Assembly: GCF_001636545.1 (NCBI RefSeq)
Contig: NZ_JFHK01000024.1
Location: forward strand, 1 to 40,820
Length of the DNA stretch: 40,820 bases
Source: Kosmotoga arenicorallina S304
Lineage (GTDB): Bacteria > Thermotogota > Thermotogae > Petrotogales > Kosmotogaceae
Direction of reading: 5' to 3'
The stretch's first letter is position 1. Every line of letters begins with the position of its first letter. This document shows, piece after piece, positions 25,329 to 37,321 of the stretch. The translations under genes and the position numbers were made by a program. The notes beneath the pieces were generated by a model that made no database searches, was not told where the DNA came from, and was given only the letters and a program-made list of their open reading frames with translations.

Positions 25329-26537
25329 TCAACTCTTTGAAAGCAATCTAAGTATTACCCTTTTTATCAATTGAAGCGCAACTGTGTCTTTATCAGCCTT
25401 TTCAATGTATTCCGAACTTCCATCTCTGAAAAAAACTGAGACTTCATTTTCCTCTGAACCAAAGGCTATATCCCTTCGGGATATATCGTTACAAACAATC
25501 GCATCTAATGATTTCTTCACAAGCTTCTCTCTGGCTCTGTTTTCCAGATCTCTATCTTCAGCACAGAAACCTATTACTATCTGACCTTCTTTTCTCTCCA
25601 GGGTTGCGAGAATGTCTCTTGTGCGCTCAAGAATCAATGTGAGTTTACCTGCACCTTTCTTTATCTTTGATTCCGAAGGCTCTGCGGGTCTGTAATCGGC
25701 AACAGCGGCTGCCATTATGATAACTCTGGAATCTTTTGAGTGGGTATCGACAGCTTTCGCCATTTCAGCTGCAGATTGAACTTTCACCGCTCTCACACCG
25801 GAAGGAATTTTCAATGTTGTGGGACCCGAAATCAGTATGACTTCAGCCCCCATGAGCCTTAACATCCTCGCGAGGGCGTATCCCATTTTCCCGGAAGAAC
25901 GATTGGTAATATACCTGACATTGTCGATCTTCTCCCTTGTGGGACCTGCGGTGACCATTACTTTTACTCCCGCAAGAGGTTTTTCAAAGAGCAGGTAAGC
26001 TATTTCCTCCATTATGGCGCTGTTCTCAGGATATCTCCCTTTACCCAATTCGCCACAGGCAAGGTGCCCTGACTCTGGTGTAATCACGTGCCAGCCCATT
26101 GACTTCAAGCTTGCTATATTTTCAAGGGTAACGGGATTTTCGTACATCCTCGTATTCATTGTGGGCACAAGCATTTTAGGCCTGTCGGGATATGCGAGTG
26201 CAGTTGCCAGGAGAAGGTTATCGGCAATACCCACATTCAATTTCGCTATGGTGTTGGCGGTTGCCGGAGCAATAACAAAAAGCTCTGCCCAGCGGGATAG
26301 GTCGGTATGGGGTATAAAGCCTTCCTGAACCTGAAAGAGCTCGGAATATACCGGACAATTACCGACAGCAGAAAAAACCGAACCCGAAACCATCTTTTCG
26401 GCTTCGGGCGTCAGTACAACTTTCAATTCCGCTCCGGACTTTCTTAGCATGCTTAACAGGTCGACAGCTTTATAAATAGCAATCCCGCTTGAAACTCCAA
26501 GGAGTATCTTTCTACCCTGAAGTGATAAGCTCATCAT
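25329..26537 (-). CDS. coaBC: Bifunctional phosphopantothenoylcysteine decarboxylase/synthase
   Basis: This 402-residue enzyme makes 4'-phosphopantetheine for coenzyme A: the CoaB half joins phosphopantothenate to cysteine and the FMN-dependent CoaC half decarboxylates the product. The CoaC domain (about 1-180) shows LLGVSSGIAIYKAVDLL, LFVIAPATANTIAKL, VPTMNTRMYENP and the substrate-recognition loop with the catalytic Cys in GHLACGELGKGRYPE. The CoaB domain (about 188-400) begins VKVMVTAGPTREKIDNVRYI followed by TNRSSGKMG. It is the last gene of its operon and overlaps rpoZ by four bases. Confidence 0.96.
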   Translation of the reverse strand: MMSLSLQGRKILLGVSSGIAIYKAVDLLSMLRKSGAELKVVLTPEAEKMVSGSVFSAVGNCPVYSELFQVQEGFIPHTDLSRWAELFVIAPATANTIAKLNVGIADNLLLATALAYPDRPKMLVPTMNTRMYENPVTLENIASLKSMGWHVITPESGHLACGELGKGRYPENSAIMEEIAYLLFEKPLAGVKVMVTAGPTREKIDNVRYITNRSSGKMGYALARMLRLMGAEVILISGPTTLKIPSGVRAVKVQSAAEMAKAVDTHSKDSRVIIMAAAVADYRPAEPSESKIKKGAGKLTLILERTRDILATLERKEGQIVIGFCAEDRDLENRAREKLVKKSLDAIVCNDISRRDIAFGSEENEVSVFFRDGSSEYIEKADKDTVALQLIKRVILRLLSKS

Positions 26538-26767
26538 TTCACCTTTGGCGTAAGAATTTTCAGCATTTCTTCATTTCTTATCCTTATTTTTCCGTCTTCC
26601 AGTTCCTTCATAGCGATATTTATCTTATCCCCTGCTTTTTTAACGATCTCAGGATCAAGCTTTGGACGGCCAAAATCTTCCAGCTCTTCAGCGCGTCTTG
26701 CTACCGCAACAGGTACCGCATATTTATGCTTTACCCGTTTCATGATCTTTTCATAGTTCACAAGCAT
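26534..26767 (-). CDS. rpoZ: RNA polymerase subunit omega
   Basis: This 77-residue protein helps assemble beta' into RNA polymerase. The family motif KHKYAVPVAVARRAEEL is at about 13-29, with PEIVKKAGDKINIAMKELE further on. Its place directly after gmk (4-base gap) and before coaBC (4-base overlap) matches the common bacterial gmk-rpoZ-coaBC order and supports the call despite its small size. Confidence 0.93.
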   Translation of the reverse strand: MLVNYEKIMKRVKHKYAVPVAVARRAEELEDFGRPKLDPEIVKKAGDKINIAMKELEDGKIRIRNEEMLKILTPKVK

Positions 26768-26771
26768 CTTA

Positions 26772-27383
26772 TCACACTCCCTTCGGCATTTCTTCCAGTC
26801 CCATGTGGTCCTTTATTCTATCAAGTCTTAACTGCTCAGCTATTATCACTGCTTCAAGTTGTTTTACCGACTCCTTTAAATTTCTGTTAACAACCAGATA
26901 CTGAAAATCCACGATGTGGGAAAATTCCCAGCGGGCATCCTCCAGCCTTCTTTTAAGATCTCTCTCGGTTTCGGTTCCACGCGAAAGCAATCGCTTTTTT
27001 AATTCTTCAAAGGAAGGCGGGCAAATAAAAATGGTTGCCACCTCCGGCATCTCTCTCATCACAGAAAGAGCGCCTTGAACATCTATATCGAGAATTAAAT
27101 TAACGCCTTTCTTGATTCTCTCTAAAACAAAAGCTTTTGATGTGCCGTAAAGATACCCGTGTACTTCTGCCCATTCAAGGAATGCATTTGCATTGATCAG
27201 TTTTTTGAACTGCTCTTCTGAAATAAAAAAATAGTCTTTGCCATTTTCCTCGTTGGGCCTTTTCGGCCTTGTCGTATATGAAATGGAAAACTCCAAATTT
27301 GGAATTCTGCCAAGCACTTCCTTCAGGATGGTGGTTTTTCCAGCTCCTGAAGGTCCGCTCACAACAAAAACAGTTCCTCTCAT
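26772..27383 (-). CDS. gmk: Guanylate kinase
   Basis: This 203-residue enzyme converts GMP and ATP to GDP and ADP. The P-loop GPSGAGKTT is at about 9-17. The GMP-binding segment is [20 protein letters not shown] followed by [16 protein letters not shown] holds the conserved acidic residue, and [13 protein letters not shown] is the lid. The ATG overlaps the stop of the RemA-like gene by four bases. It is the normal length for the family. Confidence 0.97.
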   Translation of the reverse strand: MRGTVFVVSGPSGAGKTTILKEVLGRIPNLEFSISYTTRPKRPNEENGKDYFFISEEQFKKLINANAFLEWAEVHGYLYGTSKAFVLERIKKGVNLILDIDVQGALSVMREMPEVATIFICPPSFEELKKRLLSRGTETERDLKRRLEDARWEFSHIVDFQYLVVNRNLKESVKQLEAVIIAEQLRLDRIKDHMGLEEMPKGV

Positions 27384-27688
27384 TCTGCCAGATTTCTCCC
27401 TGCATCACGTATTTCTTTTAATTTTTCTTCTATATCCGAAAATGCCTGCATAAACCTGGAAGCGATTGTTTCAGGCTGAATAGCGCTCAGGATGATGTGG
27501 TTACTATCGGTTATTACTATGGCCCTTGTCTTACGACCATATGTTGCATCGATAAGCTTTCCCTCCTCTTTTGCAACTTCTTTCAGCCTCTTTAATGGTG
27601 CGGATTCAGGGTTAACAATTGCGATAACACGATCCCCGATGATTACATTACCAAAACCCACATTAATAAGACCATACACAGAAGACAC
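27380..27688 (-). CDS. RemA-family (DUF370) DNA-binding regulator
   Basis: This 102-residue protein belongs to the RemA/DUF370 family; Bacillus RemA binds DNA as a ring and activates extracellular-matrix genes. The family core is [20 protein letters not shown] followed by [40 protein letters not shown]. The yicC-remA-gmk-rpoZ order is conserved in many Gram-positive bacteria, and the same order here supports the assignment. Its own targets are unknown. It overlaps gmk by four bases. Confidence 0.9.
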   Translation of the reverse strand: MSSVYGLINVGFGNVIIGDRVIAIVNPESAPLKRLKEVAKEEGKLIDATYGRKTRAIVITDSNHIILSAIQPETIASRFMQAFSDIEEKLKEIRDAGRNLAE

Positions 27689-27691
27689 CTC

Positions 27692-28570
27692 CTACTCGAT
27701 GTTTTGAACCTGTTCCCTTATTTTGTTAACAAGCGTTCTACCTTCTATCGAAAGGGAAGTTATTTCGGTTTTTTTGGATTTTGCGGCTATGGTGGAGAAT
27801 TCCCTGTGCATCTCCTGACAGAGAAAATCAAGCTGAACACCGCACTCATTTTCATTTTCAATCAATTTCTTGAAAGCTGATATATGGGATTCCAACCTGA
27901 CGATTTCTTCTGAAATGTCTGCTCTTTCGGCTAATATAGCCACTTCTTGCTCAAGCCTGTTCTTGTCTACATCTATTTCCAGCACTTCTGAAATTCTTTT
28001 TCTCAATAATTCTCTGTAATATTCCAGTAAGTCTTTGGTTTTAGAATGGAGCTCTTTCGCAATGTCTTCAAGGCGTTCAAGGTAAGAAAATAGTGCCTTT
28101 TCGAGATTTTTCCCTTCGCGTTCTCGATCATCGTTGAGTAACGCTATCGCCTTATCAAGGGCGATCTTCAAGCATTCCCAAATTTTCTCATTCACGGAAG
28201 GCGAGATCCTATATTTCAGTACGTCTTTCATTTTGCTCAGTGTGTCAAGAGAAATTCTGTCGGGAATCCGAAATTTATCCGCTAACTCATTCAGCGCGTT
28301 ATAGTAAGCGGAAGCAACGCCTAAATCAGGTTTAATAATGTCTCCTACACTCTGGCTGAAGTAGATCTCTACATATGCCCTTACCGTTCCCCTGCGCAAC
28401 CTTTCTCGCAAATATCGCGAGGCTTTCACTTCGATTTCTGTAAACCCCCCGCTGATATTTACTTCCAAATTCAAATGCTTGGCATTTACGCTTTTAAGTT
28501 CCACTGAACAGGCGACAAACTCACATTCCGCTTCAGATCTGGCGAACCCTGTCATACTGCGAATCATCAT
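27692..28570 (-). CDS. yicC: YicC-family endoribonuclease
   Basis: This protein of about 292 residues belongs to the YicC family, RNA-cleaving proteins linked to small-RNA turnover. The N-terminus IRSMTGFARSEAE is the family hallmark, and the C-terminal half carries DKNRLEQEVAILAERADISE followed by EIVRLESHISAFKK and QLDFLCQEMHREFSTIAAKS (the DUF1732 signature). The frame is open to 28606, but GGGGTGTT sits just before tandem ATGs at 28570 and 28567; either could be the start. It is the first gene of the operon ending with coaBC and lies three bases from the RemA-like gene. Confidence 0.93.
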   Translation of the reverse strand: MMIRSMTGFARSEAECEFVACSVELKSVNAKHLNLEVNISGGFTEIEVKASRYLRERLRRGTVRAYVEIYFSQSVGDIIKPDLGVASAYYNALNELADKFRIPDRISLDTLSKMKDVLKYRISPSVNEKIWECLKIALDKAIALLNDDREREGKNLEKALFSYLERLEDIAKELHSKTKDLLEYYRELLRKRISEVLEIDVDKNRLEQEVAILAERADISEEIVRLESHISAFKKLIENENECGVQLDFLCQEMHREFSTIAAKSKKTEITSLSIEGRTLVNKIREQVQNIE

Positions 28571-28583
28571 AACACCCCATGTC

Positions 28584-28595
28584 TGATTATAATCA
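28584..28595. promoter_or_regulatory. Perfect 12-base palindrome beside the yicC transcription start
   Basis: TGATTATAATCA is its own reverse complement. It lies immediately downstream of the predicted transcription start (about 28599) and contains a second TATAAT. It could be an operator or simply a spare -10 box. Confidence 0.35.
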
Positions 28596-28605
28596 ACTAC
28601 AGTCA

Positions 28606-28622
28606 ATTATACCCGATTAAGC

Positions 28623-28634
<12 letters not shown>
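28606..28634 (-). promoter_or_regulatory. Promoter of the yicC-remA-gmk-rpoZ-coaBC operon
   Basis: TTGAAA (28634 to 28629) and TATAAT (28611 to 28606) are separated by 17 bases. The -35 box lies in the last codons of the upstream cysteine desulfurase gene. Confidence 0.8.
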
Positions 28635-32110
<3,476 letters not shown>

Positions 32111-32111
32111 G

Positions 32112-34424
32112 TCACACCTCTATGACAGTAACACCATGTCCACCCTCTTTTGGAGTGCCAATTCTAAAATGCTTTACGAGCTTGCTTCGCCTAAGGTATT
32201 TCCATACAGCTTCAGCGAGCTTGCCCGTTCCTTTTCCATGGATTATGTATCCTTTGCTCCTTTTTGCCCTGATTAGCGAATCAAGAAAATCATCGAGTAC
32301 AAAGGGAACGTCGTCAGTGGTCATTCCTCTAATATCGAGTTCATCGCTGGAACTGTCAATTCCCGAAATCACTGAATAGCTCTCCTCTTTCTCACCATTT
32401 TGATGTGATTTAGTTTTTTCCAGCTTCGCAAGTGGTACTTCAAGGGTCATTATCCCCGCCTTCAAAAAGGCTTTCCCATCTTTTACGGAGATTACCTCGG
32501 CTATTACACCGGTATCAAGTATTTTCACGTTATCCCCCGCTTCAATTTGGGCGTTGCCTGAAACACTTTGCAAAGGTATGTTGTTCAGCATCTTTTTTGC
32601 TTCATAAAGTTCCTTAACCGCTTTTACTTTGTCTTCCTCCTTTTCAGAACGCCCAAGGCTTATCGATTTCTCTAATTTCTTGATGGTTTCGTTCAACTTC
32701 TCTTCCAGTTCTTTCAATTCATCATCGAGTTCACCGAGCCTCTTTTCTTTAAGCTTTTCAAAGCGCTCGTCGTATTTCTCTTTGAGCTCTTCAAGCCTTT
32801 TTTTCTCTTCAATAAGTTCCCTTTTGATTATTTCCATTTTTGAGCGTTCTTTATGGAGTTCACTGATCAACGTTTCGAAGTTTGCCGATTCATTTGACAT
32901 GTATTCTCTGGCTTTATTCAAAACATCTTTCGGAAGCCCCAGGCGGTTTGAAATTTCCAGTGCATTGGAACTACCTGGAATGCCCATTATAAGGTGATAA
33001 GTCGGTTTGAGTGTGTCAACATCGAATTCCACGCTGGCATTCATGACGTCTGGCCTGTTCAACGCATATATTTTAAGTGGACTTAAATGTGTACTTATAA
33101 CGCTCTTTGCTCTTTTACCCAGCAGCGTATCTATAATAGCCATAGACAAAGCTGCTCCTTCCACGGGGTCTGTTCCAGCACCGAGTTCATCCAGCAAAAC
33201 CAACGAATCTTTATCGCAGTTGTTCAACACTTCAATTATCCTTGAGATGTGTGAAGAAAAGGTGCTCAGGCTCTGCTCTATCGATTGCTCATCGCCGATG
33301 TCAACAAAAACATTCTTGAATTCCGGAATCTTTGAAGATTCGCTCGCAAGAACAGGAAGCCCGCACATGGTCATCAAAACACAAAGCCCTATAGTTTTTA
33401 GTGCAACAGTTTTTCCACCGGTATTTGGTCCGGTTATCACAACAGCACCTGTTTCCTCAGGCAATGTAAAATCTATGGGCACAACTTTGTCATCATCGAT
33501 CAAAGGATGACGCGCCTTCAAGAGCACCATGCTTTTGCCATCATGAGGGAAAACAAAGCTTCCCTGATGCTTCTTTGCGTACGTTGCGGATGCGTTGTTA
33601 ATATCAAGCTCAGAGATTATATGCAAATCCTCTTCAAGGCGATCCGTAATCCTGAGAAATTTCGTGGTCAATTCACGAAGTATTCTCCTGACTTCCTCTT
33701 CCTCGGAAGATTTCAAGACACGAAGCCGATTATTCAAAGGGATGAGTTCTTTCGGTTCAAAATAAACGGTAGCACCGCTCCCGGAACTCCCATGGATTAT
33801 CCCGTCGTAAAGAGCCTTCCTGCTCGCTATAAGGGGAAGGACATAACGGCCTTCTCTGGTAAGAGCTATGGAATCTGTTAGCTCAGTGCGATAATTAGAA
33901 ACTATCAACTCAAGCTTCGACCGCAATGTTCTGTTCAATTGCTTCAATTCATTTCTTATTTCTTTTAACAACGGGCTGGCTTTGTCAACGACTTCTCCTT
34001 CTTCGTTTATCGCATGATTTATGGCATTTATCAATGTTTTTTCGCAATTGAGGGAGCTCAATAACGACCACAACTCCGGTATATCTTCAGAATACTGTTC
34101 AAAAAACTGCTTTAACCGGCAGATTGCATTTAAGGTTTTTGCTATCCTGGAGAGTTGCTCTCCACTTAAAATTGCCCCGCTGCGTGCTTGCTGCATTTCG
34201 CTTTTCAGGTTCAACACTCCATACAGCGGTGGCTCTCCATATCTCAGGATAAGCCTGTATAGTTCAGAAGAGCGCTTTAACCTCAGGCGATAATCCTCTT
34301 TAAAAGGTTCCAGGTTTATGAGCGCTTCTTTGCCATAATCGGAAAAACAGTGCTTTGAAATATTTTTTAGCACTTTATCAAGTTCGATGATACTTTTTAG
34401 TTCACTCATTTGTTTTAAAGACAT
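32112..34424 (-). CDS. mutS2: MutS2-family ATPase with Smr nuclease domain
   Basis: This 770-residue protein belongs to the MutS2 family, which acts in suppression of recombination and, in other bacteria, in rescue of collided ribosomes. The helical core (about 1-290) precedes the ATPase with Walker A GPNTGGKTVALKT and Walker B LVLLDELGAGTDPVEGAA; STHLSPLKIYAL follows. A long Lys/Glu coiled coil (about 510-600), a small KOW-like segment (about 620-660) and a C-terminal Smr domain follow, the last with ELDIRGMTTDD and YIIHGKGTGKL. The start codon overlaps the RseC-like gene by 23 bases and has no clear Shine-Dalgarno site, so translation is likely coupled; M6 (34409) is an alternative start. 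Confidence 0.96.
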   Translation of the reverse strand: MSLKQMSELKSIIELDKVLKNISKHCFSDYGKEALINLEPFKEDYRLRLKRSSELYRLILRYGEPPLYGVLNLKSEMQQARSGAILSGEQLSRIAKTLNAICRLKQFFEQYSEDIPELWSLLSSLNCEKTLINAINHAINEEGEVVDKASPLLKEIRNELKQLNRTLRSKLELIVSNYRTELTDSIALTREGRYVLPLIASRKALYDGIIHGSSGSGATVYFEPKELIPLNNRLRVLKSSEEEEVRRILRELTTKFLRITDRLEEDLHIISELDINNASATYAKKHQGSFVFPHDGKSMVLLKARHPLIDDDKVVPIDFTLPEETGAVVITGPNTGGKTVALKTIGLCVLMTMCGLPVLASESSKIPEFKNVFVDIGDEQSIEQSLSTFSSHISRIIEVLNNCDKDSLVLLDELGAGTDPVEGAALSMAIIDTLLGKRAKSVISTHLSPLKIYALNRPDVMNASVEFDVDTLKPTYHLIMGIPGSSNALEISNRLGLPKDVLNKAREYMSNESANFETLISELHKERSKMEIIKRELIEEKKRLEELKEKYDERFEKLKEKRLGELDDELKELEEKLNETIKKLEKSISLGRSEKEEDKVKAVKELYEAKKMLNNIPLQSVSGNAQIEAGDNVKILDTGVIAEVISVKDGKAFLKAGIMTLEVPLAKLEKTKSHQNGEKEESYSVISGIDSSSDELDIRGMTTDDVPFVLDDFLDSLIRAKRSKGYIIHGKGTGKLAEAVWKYLRRSKLVKHFRIGTPKEGGHGVTVIEV

Positions 34425-34842
34425 CTTTTATACTTACCTTTCTTATAATTATCGGCATCAACTTTCTCCTACTCCTCCTGTCATAAAGAGCAAGCCCGGC
34501 ATAGAAAAGAGACATGAAACCAAAAGCGGTCAATACTGAAAGGAGTTCCGAGAAGTTCAATCCTATCATAAAGAGCAGCGTTGCGATAAACACTGCAAGA
34601 GGTATTCCGTAAAGAAGAAATGCAAGTTTGGATACGGAAAAGTTTGGAACCTCTATTTCCACGTAATCTCCCGGTGCAATGTTTACGTTATTTTTCAGCG
34701 CTCTTATTTCAATTTTCCTGGCAACTGTTCCTGTTGTGGAGCACGAATCCTTAAGGGCACAACTTCCACAAGCCTCGGTTCTATTTTTGCTCAACAGCAC
34801 ATAATCTTTCCTGATCTCTTTTACCAGCGCCAGCTCTTTCAT
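34402..34842 (-). CDS. RseC/MucC-like membrane protein
   Basis: This 146-residue protein has an N-terminal cytosolic part with a four-Cys cluster (CGSCALKDSC plus surrounding residues, about 25-35), a beta-rich segment (PGDYVEIEVPNFSVSKLAFL) and two membrane helices (about 75-95 and 99-118). This is the layout of the RseC/MucC family, which in proteobacteria modulates sigma-E and resembles redox subunits associated with the SoxR-reducing (Rsx/Rnf) system. Here no sigma-E or Rnf genes are adjacent, so the function is uncertain. Three Cys lie in the visible cluster (CGSC and C six residues on). It overlaps both neighbours, by 4 and 23 bases. Confidence 0.82.
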   Translation of the reverse strand: MKELALVKEIRKDYVLLSKNRTEACGSCALKDSCSTTGTVARKIEIRALKNNVNIAPGDYVEIEVPNFSVSKLAFLLYGIPLAVFIATLLFMIGLNFSELLSVLTAFGFMSLFYAGLALYDRRSRRKLMPIIIRKVSIKDVFKTNE

Positions 34843-35357
34843 TCAACCACTCCTGTGAAAGTGTAATTCACACCAAAGTTAAAGCTCCAAAATCCCATCA
34901 GTTCTCCCGTTGAAAAGGTTTTTACTTCCATTTCAGTGCCCAAAAATACGTCTGCATTGTTGAACCTGATATAAATCTTCGGCCCTACTGACAATGTCCA
35001 GGCCCACTTTGAAAAAGCCAGCCATACAAATCCTGTACGGCTTGAAGACCTAAAACCAATAGAGGATATCAATTCCGTATCAAAAACAGTACCGTAGAAA
35101 ACCTTTATTGCAACGGGAAAGCCTTCAAGAAATTCGGGGTCCGAAGAAGACTCGATAATACCAATACCAATACCTGCCTCTGTCGATATTTTCTTCCCCC
35201 GTGAACCATCGTATATAATAGAAAGTCCATCATATTTCAATGTAATAGACTGGTCATTGGGTATAGAATGAAAATGGAAGCCCTCAAAGCCTATGGAGTT
35301 TTGACCATAAACCAAAAGGGCAAATAATAGAGTCAAAAAGACAGGGAGCTTCTTCAT
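34839..35357 (-). CDS. Secreted beta-rich protein of unknown function
   Basis: I do not recognise this 172-residue protein. It has a clear signal peptide (KKLPVFLTLLFALLVYG) and a mature part made of alternating hydrophobic/polar stretches such as FVWLAFSKWAWTLSVGPKIY and FWSFNFGVNYTFTG near the C-terminus. Strands rich in aromatic residues suggest a small beta-barrel or beta-sandwich in the periplasm or outer toga; this is inference. There are no Cys residues. AGGAGGTGG precedes the ATG, and an extended -10 promoter lies just upstream. It overlaps the RseC-like gene by four bases and heads the mutS2-acpS-ligA-nifS chain. Confidence 0.68.
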   Translation of the reverse strand: MKKLPVFLTLLFALLVYGQNSIGFEGFHFHSIPNDQSITLKYDGLSIIYDGSRGKKISTEAGIGIGIIESSSDPEFLEGFPVAIKVFYGTVFDTELISSIGFRSSSRTGFVWLAFSKWAWTLSVGPKIYIRFNNADVFLGTEMEVKTFSTGELMGFWSFNFGVNYTFTGVVE

Positions 35358-35375
35358 TATTCCACCTCCTGCAAA

Positions 35376-35384
35376 ATTATATCA
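35376..35384 (-). promoter_or_regulatory. Extended -10 promoter of the mutS2-ligA chain
   Basis: TGATATAAT (35384 to 35376, minus strand) is a perfect extended -10 element; the -35 is poor. The transcript would begin about at 35369, right before the ribosome site of the secreted protein gene. Confidence 0.55.
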
Positions 35385-35406
35385 TCAATATATCGGGGGT
35401 GTTTTC

Positions 35407-36075
35407 TTGAAAATCCTGGTTGTTGAAGACAATGAAGGGTTAAGGCAACTTCTTGAACTCGAATTGCTCCATTATGGTTTTGATGCAATGTCTGCCAAGA
35501 CAGGCGTAGAGGCATTGAAGCTTTTCAAAGAGCAAAAACCTGAAATAATCATTCTTGATATAATGCTCCCACAGCTGGACGGTTTTGAACTGCTATCCAG
35601 TTTCAGGGAAAGGGATGCTAATGTAGGTATCATAGTCCTCAGTGTCTTGAACACAAAAGAAAAAAGATTGAAGGCTTTTGAATTGGGAGCAGACGATTAT
35701 ATGACAAAGCCCTTTGATGTTGAAGAGCTCATTGCAAGAATAGAGGCGTTGGGCAGGAGAATTCGCTCCAATTTTACTTCTGAAGAAACGATTTTGACCG
35801 ACCCGCTGCATATAAACACGTCGATGCGTGAACTGGAAGCAAAGGGTGAACAGGTCAGATTAACCAAACTTGAATTTGACATATTCATGCTTCTCTATAA
35901 AAATGCGGGCGAAGTTGTCAATAAAGAAAAACTGATTGAACACATCTGGGGAAGAGAAAAAAACATTTCAGAGAGTGTTATTCCTGTATACATTAAATAC
36001 CTGAGAGAAAAACTCAGCTCTCTTGATATTGAAATTGATACAGTCAGGGGGATTGGTTATGTACTCAAAATCTAA
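35407..36075 (+). CDS. OmpR/PhoB-family response regulator
   Basis: This 222-residue regulator has a receiver domain (about 1-115) and a winged-helix DNA-binding domain (about 125-220). The receiver has the acidic pair in LVVEDNEG, the phospho-acceptor Asp in IIILDIMLPQLDGFE (about residue 52), the Ser switch in IIVLSVLN and the Lys in DDYMTKPFD. The C-terminal domain has VRLTKLEFDIFMLLYKNAGE and the wing TVRGIGYVL. The start is TTG, preceded by GGGGGTG. The sensor kinase gene overlaps its end by 17 bases, so they form a two-component pair. Target genes are unknown. Confidence 0.95.
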   Translation: MKILVVEDNEGLRQLLELELLHYGFDAMSAKTGVEALKLFKEQKPEIIILDIMLPQLDGFELLSSFRERDANVGIIVLSVLNTKEKRLKAFELGADDYMTKPFDVEELIARIEALGRRIRSNFTSEETILTDPLHINTSMRELEAKGEQVRLTKLEFDIFMLLYKNAGEVVNKEKLIEHIWGREKNISESVIPVYIKYLREKLSSLDIEIDTVRGIGYVLKI

Positions 36076-37321
36076 AAATATCTTTTTTATAACGCTGGTA
36101 AGCATCCTCAGTTCTTTGATTGTGGTAATGATAGCCTATCTTTTTGTGAGGAATATAGTCATAGGAACCGCAAAAAAGAATGTCCTAATGATTTCAAAAG
36201 AAATAAGGTTAATCCGCGATAACAGGATTGATCCAAGAATTCTCAACAAAATTCCCGTGTCACTTTTTTGGCTGAAGGGAGGAACTTCTAGGGTTCTGCA
36301 TGATGCGCTGGATATTGCGGAGCAGCTGGATTTGTCTCGGGTAAAAAACAACGAATTTATGCAAGTTGATTCTGAAATGATTTTCACATCAATAGTTGAA
36401 ACACCTGAGGGAAAGCTCATCATAGCGCAGCCTGGAGAGAAAATAGCCATCATATTGCAGAAAACCTCACAGGCATTTTTTCTGGTATGGGTTGTCAGCA
36501 CCGGAATCATGCTAATTTTCGTATTTATCTACTATCGCAGGACAACTGGAAGCTTCAGGGAACTCATAGAAAAGGCTGAAGAAATCTCCAGAAAGCTGGA
36601 AGGGTATCTGCCAGCAGAAGGCCTCGATAGAGATACTGCCAGATTCATTTCAGCTCTCAACAAAATGATAGAAAGGCTGCGTGCTAACCTGGAGGAAGAA
36701 AAGCGCTTTGCATCATATGCTGCTCATGAATTGAAGACTCCCCTTGCAAATATAATTGGTTACACCAACATGCTATTACGCTGGGGCCTTCAGAACGAAG
36801 AAGTTGCAAGGAAATCCCTTATCACGATCAGCAAAACCGCAGAGAAGTTGAACTCTCTCGTTACAAAACTCCTTATGTTGAGCTCATCAGGAACGGACGA
36901 TAAACTCGAAAAGATAGACCTTTGCGATCTAATAAGCAGTATCATTGAGGAGTGTAGAGATATTTACCCCTCACGAAACATTCGTATAGATTGCGAAGAG
37001 AAATCCGTAATGAGGTTGCCAAAAGAACCTCTTGAAGCTGTATTCAAGATCTTCCTGGACAATGCTGTTAAACATTCTCCACCAAATGTTGATATAACGG
37101 TTATAGTAAAAAAAGATAGGCTTGGTGTTTCTAACCCAGGTCCAAAAATCGTGGAAGAGTATAAACAAAAAATCTTCGAACCCTTTTTCAGGCTAAATTT
37201 TGAAAGCGAAGGTCATGGGCTGGGGCTAACCATAGCCAAAAATATCGCCTTGAAGTATTCATGGCAACTTGAGGTGGAATCAGAGGAAGGCGTAAACATA
37301 TTCTGGTTGATTTTCAGGTAA
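36059..37321 (+). CDS. Membrane sensor histidine kinase
   Basis: This 420-residue kinase partners the upstream regulator. It has TM1 (about 8-32), an extracytoplasmic sensor of about 105 residues, TM2 (about 142-161, AFFLVWVVSTGIMLIFVFIY), a linker/HAMP region, a HisKA domain with the phosphorylated His in YAAHELKTPLANIIGYTN, and an ATPase domain with the N box FKIFLDNAVKHSP, F box KIFEPFFRL and G2 box GHGLGLTIAKN. The G1 region (GVSNPGP) is shortened, which is seen in some active kinases. The ATG at 36059 has GGGGG eight bases upstream; an earlier in-frame ATG is inside the regulator gene. The 3' end overlaps the MEMO gene on the other strand by eight bases. Confidence 0.93.
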   Translation: MYSKSKNIFFITLVSILSSLIVVMIAYLFVRNIVIGTAKKNVLMISKEIRLIRDNRIDPRILNKIPVSLFWLKGGTSRVLHDALDIAEQLDLSRVKNNEFMQVDSEMIFTSIVETPEGKLIIAQPGEKIAIILQKTSQAFFLVWVVSTGIMLIFVFIYYRRTTGSFRELIEKAEEISRKLEGYLPAEGLDRDTARFISALNKMIERLRANLEEEKRFASYAAHELKTPLANIIGYTNMLLRWGLQNEEVARKSLITISKTAEKLNSLVTKLLMLSSSGTDDKLEKIDLCDLISSIIEECRDIYPSRNIRIDCEEKSVMRLPKEPLEAVFKIFLDNAVKHSPPNVDITVIVKKDRLGVSNPGPKIVEEYKQKIFEPFFRLNFESEGHGLGLTIAKNIALKYSWQLEVESEEGVNIFWLIFR

